A stretch of 64,000 nt of DNA from Atrina japonica (Eukaryota; Mollusca; Bivalvia; Pterioida; Pinnidae): assembly GCA_030159075.1 (NCBI GenBank), contig BROG01000398.1:1-64000 (forward strand). The letters are read 5' to 3'. The position numbers and the translations under genes were made by a program. This document shows positions 23,101 to 38,100 of this stretch, piece by piece (the stretch's first letter is position 1; each line of letters starts with the position of its first letter). Below the pieces are notes generated by a model. It ran no database searches. It saw only the letters and a program-made list of their open reading frames with translations, and had not been told where the DNA came from.

Positions 23101-26100
23101 TTTGCCATTTCTTTCAGCTCTTTTTCTGACATGACATACACAGTCTGTCTAAAATATTGATGGAGGAAAATTAGAAAGTTCAGACTGGTTATTCATTATA
23201 ATATGGAGAGGACATTGGGATAACACTGAGAGGACAGTTAATGCCAGAGGAAGTTAACACTGGTGAAGACAACTAATACCAGAGAGGACATTTAGCTCTG
23301 GAGAGGACAGCTAATCCTAGAGAGGACAGATAATACTACATAGGAAAGCTAATAGGACATTTAATTCTGGATAGAACAGTTAATATCAGAGAGGACATTT
23401 AATACCAAAGAGGACAGTTAATACAGGAGAGGACATTTAATACAGGAGAGGACATTTAATACCAAAGAGGACAGTTAATACAGGAGAGGACAGTTAATAC
23501 AGGAGAGGACAGTTAATACAGGAGAGGACAGTTAATACAGGAGAGGACATTTAATACAGGAGAGGACATTTAATACCAAAGAGGACAGTTAATACAGGAG
23601 AGGACATTTAATACCAAAGAGGACAGTTAATACAGGAGAGGACATTTAATACCAAAGAGGACAGTGAATACTGGAGAGGACATTTAATACAGGAGAGGAC
23701 AGTTAATACAGGAGAGGACATTTAATACCAAAGAGGACAGTTAATACAGGAGAGGACATTTAATACCAAAGAGGACAGTTAATACAGGAGAGGACATTTA
23801 ATACCAAAGAGGACAGTGAATACTGGAGAGAATACTGGGACAGTGAATACTGGAGAGGACATTTAATACAGGAGAGGACATTTAATACAGGAGAGGACAG
23901 TTAATACAGGAGAGGACATTTAATACAGGAGAGGACAGTTAATACAGGAGAGGACATTTAATACAGGAGAGGACATTTAATACCAAAGAGGACAGTGAAT
24001 ACTGGAGAGGACATTTAATACCAAAGAGGACAGTGAATACTGGAGAGGACATTTAATACAGGAGAGGACATTTAATACAGGAGAGGACAGTTAATACAGG
24101 AGAGGACATTTAATACAGGAGAGGACAGTTAATACAGGAGAGGACATTTAATACAGGAGAGGACATTTAATACCAAAGAGGACAGTGAATACTGGAGAGG
24201 ACATTTAATACCAAAGAGGACATTTAATACGGAAGAGGACAGTGAATACTGGAGAGGATATTTAATACCAAAGAGGACAGTTGATACTGGAGAGGTCATT
24301 TAATACTAAAGAGGATAGTTAATACAGGACAGTTAATACCAGAGAGGGCAGCTAATACCAGAAAGAAGAGCTAATATTGGAGAGGACAGCTAATACTGGA
24401 GTGAACAGCTAATAGTGGAGAGGACAGTTAATACTGGAGAGGACAGCTGATACCAGAAAGAAGAGCTAATACTGGAGAGGACAGCTTATACTGGAGAGGA
24501 TAGCTAATACTGGCGAGAACAGTTAATATTGGAGAGGACAGCTAATACCAGAAAAAAGAGCTAATACTGGAGAGGACAGTTAATACTGGAGAGGACCATA
24601 CCAGAAGAAGAGCTAATACTGGAGAGGACAGCTTATACTGGAGAGAATAGCTAATACTGGAGAGGACAGCTTATACTGGAGAGGATAGCTAATACTGGAG
24701 AGGACAGTTAATATTGGAGAGGACAGCTAATACCAGAAAAAAGAGCTAATACTGGAGAGGACAGTTAATATAAGATAGAACAGGTAATACCAGAGAGGAC
24801 AGCTAATACTGGAGAGGATAGCTAATACTGGAGAGGACAGTTAATATTGGAGAGGACAGCTAATACCAGAAAAAAGAGCTAATACTGGAGAGGACATTTA
24901 ATACTGGAGAGGACAGCTAATACCAGACAGGACAATTAATACCACATGGAGCTAGAGACATGTAATACCAGAGAGGACAGCTAATACTGGAGAGGACAGT
25001 TAATATAAGATAGAACAGGTAATACCAGACAGCTAATACTGGAGAGGACAGCTAATATAAGATAGAACAGGTAATACCAGAGAGGACAGCTAATGATGGT
25101 ATCTTTTTTTTTTCTGGAAAGATTTGCTAATACTAGATAGGGCACTTAGTAATTAAGGACATTTATAATTGTAGTAAGGATGTTAGTCACAAAAAAAGGA
25201 CATTTTAATACTGGATAGGACAGCTGATAAGTTAAATATAAAGTTTAATAAGTTTATGTCCTATCTTTTTTTTTTTTAAAGATTTGAAAAAATAGAATAT
25301 CAATTACATATTAAATGTGGTAAGTTTTGTGAAAAAACAAGCAAAAAAACAATTTGTTTAAATTTTACATGTTTTCTCTCAGGTTTATCAATATTTTAGT
25401 TATTTTAGTATCAATACAGTGGAAACTGTCTTAAGAGACCACTCTTGTTTTGTGAGACCACAATCTGAAAACCATTTGGTTACATATGCCTTTAAATATA
25501 ACCTCTTTTGAGAGACCACCTGTCTTGAGAGACCACCTGTCTTGAGAGACCACCTGTCTTGAGAGACCACATTTCAATGGCAGATGAGGTGGTCTCTCAA
25601 GACAGGTTCCACTGTATTCTAGTAGCATTATTACTATTATTGTCTAACCTGACTCCAAGGTCATCAGATCTGGAACAGTCAATCTTAGAAGATGTGGACT
25701 TGGATGAGGATGATGATGCTGTTCTTCCTAACATCCATGATGGAATCTCCCTGATGCTATCAGAATGAGACTGGTTCAGCCTGTAATCTTCTATACTTGC
25801 CTCCCTATGCATGTTTTTCAGTTCATCTGCCAAAGTTATCGATGTATGTAAAAAAGAATTCCGTTGCTGGAAAATTTCCTGGAATCTGTGAGGGAAAATT
25901 TAAGATGTAACTGACAGATAAAACACGTGTACACAAAAATATGAAGTTAGACAATCGAATAAGCACGTTATAATAATATAGTGCTGCAGTCTCGATATCA
26001 CTGAATATGAAAATGACCAATGATGAGCAAAATGACCAATGATGAGAAAAATGACCACTCATTTTCATATTAACGTTATAAACAATTCAGAATAAAGAAT

Positions 26101-29100
26101 TCCAATAGACATTTTTTAAAAATATTGTTTAAATGCACTTAGTGTTAAAAAAATACCATTTGTCTTTTCCTTCCAGACATTATGACTTTTATTGTGAATG
26201 GCTGTGAAGAAAAGATCCATGTTTGTTGGTTTGGGGCAATACTGCTGATATATGGTCCAGTAGTGTTCTAGATAACAAGAAACAGTTCTAAATACAACAC
26301 ATTAAGATAAAAGTAAAACATACCTATCAATTTGTTCTCTGTCTTTGGCAAACAAATATTCAATTCTTGCATTTCCTAAATTTTTCGACAATGTGCCATC
26401 TTTTATTTTGTCTCTTTGATCAGCAAGTGGAAGATTTGGTGAACAACCATTACTCTCAGATTCTGGTACCAGCACCATGTTCTCCAGATATTTGGGTATA
26501 AGTGGATTTGCCATTATGTGGCTAGAAAGAACCTGTAAAAACAATGTACAGCGACAAAACAGATTATCATTATGGCCGTTTGTATCATAAGACAATGGCA
26601 GTCTCTCAAGCACTTTTTTAACTTAAAAAATTAGGAAATAAAGAGGGTCTTTAATTAAAATTTGGGAGATTATCAGAATTTTTTTGTATAAAAAATTAAT
26701 AAAAACATACAAAAAAACCCCCAGAATTGCTGCCTTCCTCCCCTCTTAGAAAGAGCTTTCAAGAAAATGACCATAATGTAGCAGCCAACATAATGAATTT
26801 ATAAAAAAAATGTCACAACTGAATGTTACACAGCAACCTAACCTCATACCTTACTTACCTACAGCAAAGTTTAACCCTAAAATAATTTAAACACATTATT
26901 ATGTTTATTTTTGTGGCAGAAAAAGGTCAAAATCAGGAGTTTTCAGGATTTCATCAGACATATTCCAGAAAAAATCAAGAACAATAAGGAAAACCAAGAT
27001 TCGCTAGACAGACTGCTATGGAACAAGAGTTGTCAGAAGACAATATAGTTCACTGGTGGCAGCATTTCATCTTAGATACTGAAAGTTTGACTAAGATAAG
27101 ATGTCGGTCAAATGGCATCATCTAGGTCACAAAGTCAACAGTCATGGTACCATCTGAAAAGGCTAATCATAAAATTGCACATGTGAAATATTTACCGGTA
27201 AGTGCAACTACAGTAAAACCTTCCAGAATGGACAACTTCAGCGGACAACTTGCGATAACAGACTAGGTCTAGGTCCCGATTTACATTGTTATATAAGACT
27301 ACTAGCATCCGTTTCAGATTAAAGGATGCCTCCCTTACCAGGACAAAGTTGTTGGCCCTAATATGCATAATTTCTGTATTTTAAATCTTGAGTTAGTGGA
27401 CAGTCTTCCTATGATCATCTTTCATTGTCATGAACAATTTTTCACCAAGCTTCTAGCTTGAGAAACACTCCTAGAATCTTTTGTATATTTTCTTGATATT
27501 TATTTCCTTGCATTGCACCGTAAGAGTTGATTCAAAAAAAGATTGTGTTGTTTATGTGTATGAATGTTTTGCACTGAATGATCATCCTTCATTCAGCAGA
27601 CACCTCTCTATACTGGACAACTTGATTAACCCAGCAATTGTCTGCTAAACAAAGCTTTTACTGTACTTATATTTCAAAAGTTATAGCCCAGGTTAAAGTT
27701 TTTGTCCATGTTCACCACTGATGGCACCACAGTATGACATTAGCTCTCAGGACATTTTGTCCGAGTGAGCTAAAAATCAGAGCAAGAAAAACTGACCCTC
27801 CAGTAGTAAAAAAGGTCTTTGATACATGACAACTAAATGTGACATCAACATCATTCTATACTGCAAGGTATGACATTAGTTCTCTAAACATTTTGTCCCT
27901 GTGCATTAATTCACACATTTTTCATAGTGATAGCCACCATGGAAGAAGATTTCCTGTGTTTTAATTTGTTGATTATTGAGTAAATATCAAATCTTACCAG
28001 TTACCATAAAACTTTATGGTTTATTTATCATTTTCATAAAAAAAATCTTACCAGGGATGGTTTGAGTAATACTCTTGACATCTACAAAAGATAAAAAAAT
28101 ATAAATAAATATGTTTCAATATGTTTCCCATGGACAAATGACAGAACAAATGGCATTTTTTGTATGTTGAACGAAGAATGACAATCACACTTATTTAATT
28201 AGCAACAAATATCAAATATTGGTCCTTTTTTTTTTCAAGTATATTACTTATAATGAATTATCAAGAATTTCAATCAATAGTAAACAACAATTACCTTATT
28301 TAATTAGATGATTATGATAACTAAGACAGTGTTCTGAAAGACAAAATGTGGTCTCAAAAGGCAAAGGTTACAATTTATCCCCTTTATAAAGGGTACACCC
28401 TAGTAATACTAAAGGACTTTTTACAAGAGGACTTACAATTTAACACTTTACTAAAGGACTTACAATTTAATCCCCTATTATTACAATCAATGTTACTAAA
28501 AGCTACAATGTCTTAAAATGAACACCCTTAATACTGGATTGCCCCAGAAATCAAAATTTAAAACAAAATGGAATTACCTTTTAACTTGCGTGCAACACCA
28601 CAACAATTCCGCCATTTGACTTACAATTTAACTTGACACCCTAGTAATACTAAATGACTTACAATTTAACAGATAGATCTGGGACTTATGATAAAGATAG
28701 ACAAAGTTACTCAACACACCCCTAGTAGAAAGACTTAAAAAGATTAATTCTAAAGAACTTACAATTTTAACACAGTACATACTAAAGTAATAACTAAAAT
28801 AGGACTTACAATTTAACAGTAAACCCTAGTAATACTAAAGAACAATCCTAGTAATACTAAAGGACTTACAATTTAACAGTACACCCTAGTAATACTAAAG
28901 GACTTACAATTTAACAGTACACCCTAGTAATACTAAAGGACTTACAATTTAACAGTACACCCTAGTAATACTAAAGGACTTACAATTTATAACAGTACAC
29001 CCTAGTAATACTAAAAGGACAATTTAACAATAATACTAACAGTTACACCACTAGTAATACTATTTAACTGGGCACCCTAGCAACACTAAAGGACTTACAA

Positions 29101-32100
29101 TTTAACAGAACACCCTAGCAATACTAAATGACTTACAATTTAACTTGACACCCTAGTAATACTAAAGAACACCCTAGCAATACTTACAATTTAACAGTAC
29201 ACCCTAGTAATACTAAAGGACTTACAATTTAACTTGACACCCTATTAATACAAAAGGGCTTACAATTTAACTGGACACCCTAGCAATACTAAAGGACTTA
29301 CAATTTAACAGAACACCCTAGTAATACTAGTAATACTAAAGGACTTACAACCCTTTAATACAAAGTTACACCCTAGTAATACTAAAGTAATTTAACTGAA
29401 GGACTTACAATTTAACAACACACCCTAGTAATACTGAAGGACTTACACAGTACACCCCTAGTTATTTAACAGTACTCTTAATAATACTTTAACACTATTT
29501 ACCAATTTTAACAGTACACCCTAAAGGACTTAAATAACCTCTAAAATACTTGACTATTTACAGTACAACCCTAGGGAACATGGACCCCTAGTAATACTAA
29601 AGGACTTACAACTTACTATTTAACTGGACAACCCTAGTAATACTTAAATTACTTGCTATTTACTATCTTAACTGGACAATTTAACAGTACACCCTAGTAA
29701 TACTAAAGGACTAAATTTACTTACTAAAGGACTTACAATTTAAATGGACATCAAATACCTAAATAATACTTACAGCTCTGACCTTGATCTAAACCCTAAA
29801 GTTTTGACCTTGCTGTAAACTTAAACTTTCTATGAATTATTTCTACCCAATAACAACAATAATAAATTCCAAATGAAGTACTGTATTTTACTGTATTTCC
29901 GCAGGGCATTTAAATTTCTCTATATTTGTGAACAAAGAAAATACCGTGGAATTAAATACCTGTGAATATAATGCCCGATACTTAAGAAGTATTTGAAAAA
30001 AAATACGGAAATAATAAAAAAATCAAAGTTATTACCAATCAAAATTTATTCATATTTAACCAGACATCGTATACACAAATCACAAAATGTTTATAAGCTT
30101 CTAAGCTCAAAATTCTATAAAATGCATGAAATAATTGATTGAATGGAAAACAAGAGAGATAACTCCTATATCATTTGTTTTAGTTAAAGTCTTGTTCGAA
30201 ATTAAATACAGCGGAAAAAGTTCCTTTCAGAAAAAACGCCAACTTTTCTACCAGTGAAATTTAATAACTACAAAGTGGTCTCTTACCTTAGAAAATAAGT
30301 CAATACAATGTCGTTTCTGCAGGAAAGCAAAAATACCTGGTTTTGGAGGTTGTGCAAAGTGGCTACTTTTCAAATTACTCAGAACATGAATGTAAAAGAC
30401 TGGACAGAAATCTATCTGGAATATAAATAGAAGATGTATAATCTTCAATATTTGAGTTTCTCTCTGCCACAAAAGGGGGGAAGTCTATTGTGATATGAAA
30501 AACACAGGAAATGAGGAGAATCAAGAAATGGTAAAAATATACTGATGTCAGTCAAGGTCAGAACTATAGATTTTGTTTTGTTTATTTGTTGTTTTACACC
30601 AGAATTTTGTACTTATACTGTGATTTTGCTAACTTAATGTCAAGTGCCACAATTTTTTTATCTGTAATTATAAACAATGAGGGTTCTTTTACCTGCCACA
30701 CCAACAGTGACATGGGACCTGATATAAATATCTATTTTAAGTCTCATCCAAATGACCAGTGACTTTCAATTCATTTGCTGAGCGTTTGATTAAGGAACAG
30801 TCACTTCATTTGCCGAGTGTTTGATTAAGGAACAGTCACTTCATTTGCTGAGCAGTTGATCAAGGAACAGTCACTTCATTTGCTGAGCGGTTGATCAAGG
30901 AACAGTCACTTCATTTGCCGAGCGTTTGATCAAGGAACAGTCACTTCATTTGCTGAGTGGTTGACCAAGGCACAGTCACTTCATTTGCAGAGTGGTTGAT
31001 CAAGGAACAGTCACTTCATTTGCCGAGCGGTTGATCAAGGCACAGTCACTTCATTTGCTGAGCGGTTGATCAAGGAACAGTCACTTCATTTGCTGAGCGT
31101 TTAATCAAGGAACAGTCACTTCATTTGCCGAACAGTTGATCAAGGAACAGTCACTTCATTTGCCAAACGGTTGATCAAGGAACAGTCACTTCATTTGCCG
31201 AACGGTTGATCAAGGAACAGTCACTTCATTTGCTGAGCGGTTGATCAAGGAACAGTCACTTCATTTGCCGAACGGTTGATCAAGGAACAGTCACTTCATT
31301 TGCTGAACGGTTGATCAAGGAACAGTCACTTCATTTGCCGAGCGGTTGATCAAGGAACAGTCACTACCATTTTTTTAAAGTTTTTGGTATGACCTGGTCT
31401 TGGAATCAAACCCGGTACCTTCCCCTTGTGAGTTGAACACTCTACCACTAGAGCACCGTGTTTACTGTTGACAAAACCAGGTAAGTAAAGCAGGACAAAG
31501 GGAAAATTAAAACAGTGTCTCTACCACTATACCACCGTGTTTACTGTTGACAAGACCAGGTAAGTAAAGTAGGACAAAAGGAAAATGTTTCCCTTCATTG
31601 AAATAAAATAATGAGGTACTGATTTTATTTGACATGTAAAGACAACTTAGTACCATATTACCGTATAGCAATACTTTTCATATCATAGACTTATCAACTA
31701 TAAAATGTAATTATGATTACAATGATTACCTCCCTTTATCATAACTTCATATCAGTAAGCGTAAAACAATTTACATTTACAATGATACCTTTTCAGCTAG
31801 CTGAGTCCTGATAACTTCAATGTCTTCTCTATCTTGAGGACTACTTGCTGGAGAAAATGAAAAAATAAAAACAAAACATGTAGCTCTATTTGAAAGTTCC
31901 GAGTTTTAAATACTGATTATTTTTAATCTCAAATATCAGTTGTGGATGGGTCAACAAGGACAAAGTTCAAAGTTTTGAATATTAACTATTTTTTATATCA
32001 CAAATATCAGTAATGGATAGGTGTACAAAGATAAAGTGACACAACCAGTTTCTGTCAAAAACTCAAACAAAGACCATTTTTGAGTTGTCTTGCTATGTCA

Positions 32101-35100
32101 CGATTCGTCATAATAGAGTGCGGTTTCAAAGAGAAAAGTAGGGCTTCATTATATAAGCAGTATATTGCCTATATGACCAGGGATATTAATATCATAAAGA
32201 AACAGATGCCAGATTTGAAAATTAGATTACAGGAAAGTGATGACACTTTACATATTTACAAGAGAGATAATTTAACTAAAGTTAATTCCTCGTAGATGAA
32301 GGGAAATAAGATATCACCAAATATCGTCAATGGAAATATTACATAACCTGAATCTACCTTGCCCAATCATGTAATCTGAGTACAAACTTTTGTGATGAAA
32401 CTGAACGGAATCAGACAACTTATAGTCTATAATACAGGGGTTTTCCTAGGCCAATTTTGGGTCCAGTTACAGGACCCATTCCCAGTGCAAAAATGGCTTG
32501 TATTTCCACAAAATATATGCAGAAATTCCCAATTTGGAATTTCAGAATAAAAAATAAAGCATTTTCAAACAAATATCCAAATATAAATTTTAATGTTCTT
32601 GTTAAAATGTTGTATTCTTCAAAATTTTTCGGACTCTCGACCCAAAATTTAAGAGGCAGGAAACTCCCTGCAATACTGTTTATTTTCCTTAAATAGGGTT
32701 GTACAGGTACAACATGACTCCATGCATTACTTGCAAACTCTAATACTTTTTGTGCCAAAAAATTTAGCCTGCCAACCCTGTTATGATTTAATTACAACCT
32801 GTTGTGTTTGTAAACATGTGCCATTTTATCTTGATACAAATGAAGGTGGGCATCTATAATATCTGATTTAAGCTGCTATAGTTTTAGTTAGCAAATTAGG
32901 ACCTCCATTGTCGAGGGGTTAGAGCATCGCACTTTTAGCCATTAAGTCTCTCACTTCTAGTCAGTGCAGGTTCAAGCCCCACTATAACCTAAACTTATTT
33001 TGTGAAAATGTTTACCAGTTTATTTGCTGAAGGCTAATTGTCTCTTCCCGGTAAAATTGGAACCATTCTTAAAGTTAAAGCATTGTGCTTTGAACATGAA
33101 GTCTCTCACTTCTGGTCAAAGCAGGTGCGAGTCTTGCTGGAACCTAAACTGATTTTTGTGAGAAAGTTTGCCAGTTTACTTGCGGGAGGCTGGTGATCTC
33201 TTTCTGGGTACATTGTAATCGGGTTCTTTCCTCCACCATTAAAAATTGACCGCCGCCATATAACAGAAAAATTGCTGAGTATGGCCTAAGACAGCATTCA
33301 AAACAAAACAAATATATTTAGCCAATCAGGTTAGCTTAAGTAAGACAAATTGGTTTGATTGGTAATAATCTTGGACTATGTACCTTTACTATTATGTCCG
33401 TAGCGTATAATTATGATATGTCCATCTCTGTTGGCATTTGCCCATTCTTGACAAATCTTTACTACAGGTGAATGGAGCCTCAGACTATCATTACTATATT
33501 GTATCATTCCTTCCCACTGAATCATTAATGCTGGTGTTTCAAACTGCAAAACAGAATAACTATCAGTTAGCTTTTTGTACTAATATCTTTATGTGGTAAA
33601 ACTCTACGATCAATGTTGGTTAATGTGCATCCGTCTGTGTGTCTCTCTGTCTGTCCATCACTCACTCTCTCTGTATTTCATTCTTATAACTTTTGCACCA
33701 AACAAAATGACAGAATAAGATTATGTATAATATTTCACAAAAGTCTCATATCTCTCGATAATGTCAATTTTAAAAACAGAATGCTTAATATGGTACGGCC
33801 AAATTGCAAAGTAGTTCACTTCAAAACTCAAAACAGAGCTGAATGCAAACATCTATTTTATAAATATGAATACCGTTACCTTGGAAACAGTGTACACAGT
33901 CAGTGGCATATCTTCTGCAAAAATGTTGAAACCCTCTGTTTCTTTTGGTTCGTCAACTTGAATAAAAAAAAATAACATTTGTTGATGATTTAAGTTGATA
34001 AATTATCAATGTTTCTGATGTCAGCCATATTTCATATGTCCATGTAAATGAGCTGGTCCTAACAATACTGCTCATTACCATGTATTCTAGAAAACATTAG
34101 AAAGTCATGAAGGTTTAACTCACCAACCCCTAAAAACAATGGAATCTAATGTAAATCAATGATTTAGACCAATGTGTCTTTACGGTTGAAAGAGTTAAAG
34201 TACAAACAAATAGTTAACTACAGTAAAACCTGTATATAGGGGCCACCCAAGGGACTAGAGAATATTGACCTTTATGTGCAGGTGACCCTTATACACAGGT
34301 TTAATTTAGTTGAAGTATGCAGTCAAGGGACTTTTCAAAACTGGCCTTTATAGACAGGTGATCCTTATATAGAGGTGGCCGCTATAGCAGGTTTTACTGT
34401 ATTGTACAATTATTTTTGTGATGGTTCTCATACATATATTGTAGCGGTTAGGTAGCCAAGTATTCATCTGACAAAAAGAAAATGTCTGGTTCCTGTCAGA
34501 CATTTTGACATACATGTAGATTGTGATTGATCCTTCAGCATAATATGACTTTTCCCATTAAACTTTAAACTTACGTCGCAAGTCATGGTGCAGCATATCT
34601 TAGAACTCTCTCAACACCTGAATTTTTTAATTTTGAATGGTATTTTACGTCACAGGCAACAATTTTTCAGTTACATGGTGGCTGCCAATTTTTAATGGTG
34701 GATGAAAGAACCCAATTATAATGTACCCTGGAAGATACCACCGATATTCCACAAGTGAACTGGCAAACTGTCTCACAAAAATCATCCTATGTTCCAGCGG
34801 GACTCGAAACCTCTGCTGACCAGGAGTGAGAGACTTCATGGTTTAAAGCGCTATGCTCTAATCACGAAGGCCCCACTCTCCATGCCTGCCTATAGTTAAC
34901 ATGTTACTTCAACAATAGTGGGGGACATTTCCAAATATGTCAATTGTTTTAGCTATATTTCAAATAGACGAGAAAATACAACATTACTTTTAGAGTAAAT
35001 ACTAAAAGATCTTACAAATATGATAGCTGATTTTTGATGGTTGATCTGTATCGAACCACTGACTTATGTTCTCTTTCACCGGATGTGGCTCTATTTCATC

Positions 35101-38100
35101 AACTGCTAGGTGGTGCTCTCGGCACCACAGTGACTGTGAGGCACCATATCTTGGATTGATTTTCACTAAGGCAATGGTCTTTGTGGGCTCCTAGTTGTCA
35201 AAAATAATAATACTGTATACCAGGAAATATTTGCTGTTGTTTAATTTTCGCCATTTTTGTTGTCGTTTAATTTTCGCCTTTTTTTGCCTTCAGATGAAAG
35301 GGTGAATTTAAAATGAAAGTGAAATTTTCCAGCTAAATAACTGACGCACAGACGTACATGCTATCACTAAGACTATGGTGATTTAGGGTAAATTTAAGAC
35401 AGAGTGAATATGCTTTCTGTCTTGAGGCATAAAATAAAATTAAGTTTGGTTGCTGTTTACTGACCGACCCACGGGCATCACTGCGACTTGGAAAATTTTA
35501 CTGCCGTTTTCAAAAAATTTTTTTTTATTGCCGATCTTTCTGGAACGTTCAATTACCGTCACAACTTTATATAGTACTAGTATTACTTCGTCTTGATCTC
35601 TGAGAATATACATGTATATATTTTGACCGTGGCGCTATTATTTATTCAATGAAACATCGTATATTAACAGTATTTTATGCGAGTAGTGTAATATAATGGC
35701 CAGAACGTACGTAACATGACACTAGGGGCCTATCAAGGAACTGCAAATTCATAATACTACCTCTTGTAACTCTTTAATACATTACCAATCCATCTATAGT
35801 ATTAGGGCATAAATAAGTTTGCCAAACTTTGTCCTGATTTTAAGCGATTTTTTAGGGGGAGGCGTTAATCAGGATTTTACCCTAATCCCTTTGGAGATTC
35901 TGTCTGGCGGGGCAACATGACAGAATCTCCAAAGGGATTTATTCAGATTTTACTCACTCAAAAAATCGCTTAAAATCAGGACATAAAGTTCGGCCTAAGC
36001 TACTGCTATATCCCAGAATGACACATGTATTTTCTCTACGAATACTATTTATAAAAATAGAAAACCAAAAATCCTGTATGATACATGTTTTACTAAGATA
36101 AACAATTTATGAAACACCTGTGTCAATTTGTTTGATATGTTTCCTCCTTTCATGAAAGCTGAAGGGCATAATGTTATAGCAAACATAAAATCGTGTAGAC
36201 AGTTACGTAAGAGTTACCTCCTGTTATTTTTTTTATTTCAAAAATATTTGTCAAAACGTAATAATTTTACAAAAACGATATCAAATCTAGTAAAATGAAA
36301 TCAATTAAATTTATACATCTGTTTTCTTTAACATAACCCTGTGTATTTCTCTAATTTACATTAGAAATATATTAAAAAGTCCCAGGAAAGTTATCATTTT
36401 AAAACACTGACTCTGTCACTGCACCATGCACTTTATTATAAATACTGCCTCGTCATGTCACTGATTGCGAATAGTTGGGAGGTCAAGTTGAGCCACTGAT
36501 GTAATATTGGCAAGTCTGTTTAACTTGTAACCAGTGAACAAATGCTATGAGATGACCATTAAGAATCAGTAGATAATTGTTGTACAGTGAAAATAGGTAA
36601 AAGGGAAGAGTCGGTAAACAGCAAACAGAGAATATTTTATGTCTGGCCTGACAGGTAAAAAATAATAACAAAAATATGCAGTTACACAGTAATAGTACAT
36701 ATGTTATAGCAGCATACCAAAACTGGTTTAACAGAACCAAAAAGTCACAATCGGATAAGCAGACAGATAAAAAACAAAAGATTAATAAAAAAACAATGTG
36801 GACACAGCTGATGAAAGATGCATAATGATAACAACAGGCCACCTGGTTCTTAAAAAAATCATACCGGTAATCATAATGTTAATGTCCCAATTTGCAAAAT
36901 ATTATTGATTTGTATAGACCAATGCACATAATGTTATCAGTTATGTCATAGTAAATTTTTTTTATTCATGTAGGTATTATGACAAGTAAGAACATCTACT
37001 CTTGTCAGTGGAATTTTAATGTTGTTATGCATTACAATGTATTACCTAAAATCTAAAACTCGTCCAGTTCAAGAAAGAGTTGACGAGACTCCACCCTGCA
37101 AGGTTATTTGGATTTTACTACACGTATGTAGTATATAGTATGATTTTTCTTTTTGTAAAATAGAGTTACTTTATATGAAAACAATAAAATTGATGCATGT
37201 ACAGTGAAACTTGTATATAAAGACCCCTTTAGGGACACAACAAAACCAGCCTTTATAGGAAGGTGGTCTTTATATAGAGGTTGATTTATACACAAATGGT
37301 ACTATTGGAGACACCAAAAACAGTTTCGTGACCAGGTGGTCTTTATACACAGGTGGTTGCTAAAGCAGGTTTTACTGTATATAAGAAAAGCTACTAAATG
37401 ATGGCTCATATCAAAAACAAAGTATTTTATGCCACACTCGCGACAATTTTGTATGCACACAGGTAGAAAACTTTTAATGACACCTAAAAATACATGTAGA
37501 CTAACTATCGGTACCAGTAAATCTGACCTTTTTCTTGACCATGTGGATGTAGGCTTGTCTTTTGGACATAAGACCATTACCATCTTCTACAACAACTTTT
37601 TTACCCTGAAATTGATGACATATCATAAATATTACAAAAACAATCAAATACAAAAACTATGAAAAAATAATTACACACTGAAAACAAGAGGTCCATTGGG
37701 CCATAACAGTTACCTGAGTAAAATCATATCAGTTTTTACCCCTTTTGGAGCCCCTTGTGAGTACTAGCCCCTTTTCCTACACAAGCATTATGCAGCTACG
37801 CATGGGGTTAGTTCCTGCCGACTTAAAACTGAACTACTAGTTCTTAAGAAGAAGTCAAAAGTGTGTACAACTTTTCAATGGACAACAAGCAATGACTGAT
37901 GGACAACAAGCAATGAATGATGGACAACAAGCAATGACTGATGGACAACAAGCAATGACTGATGGACAACAAGCAATGACTGATGGACAACACATGTTGC
38001 ACAACTACAGTACAGAAAATGATAACAAATGACTTAAATGGCCTCCTTTACATGTAGAAATAAACTTGAATTTGAACAACCTTATACAATTCTAATTCTC

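Noticed and set aside
23205..25110. Possible CRISPR-like array
   Set aside because: Direct tandem units with no unique spacers, in a eukaryotic intron.
31388..31470. tRNA gene on the minus strand
   Set aside because: Only the two promoter boxes are preserved; it is the head of a SINE.
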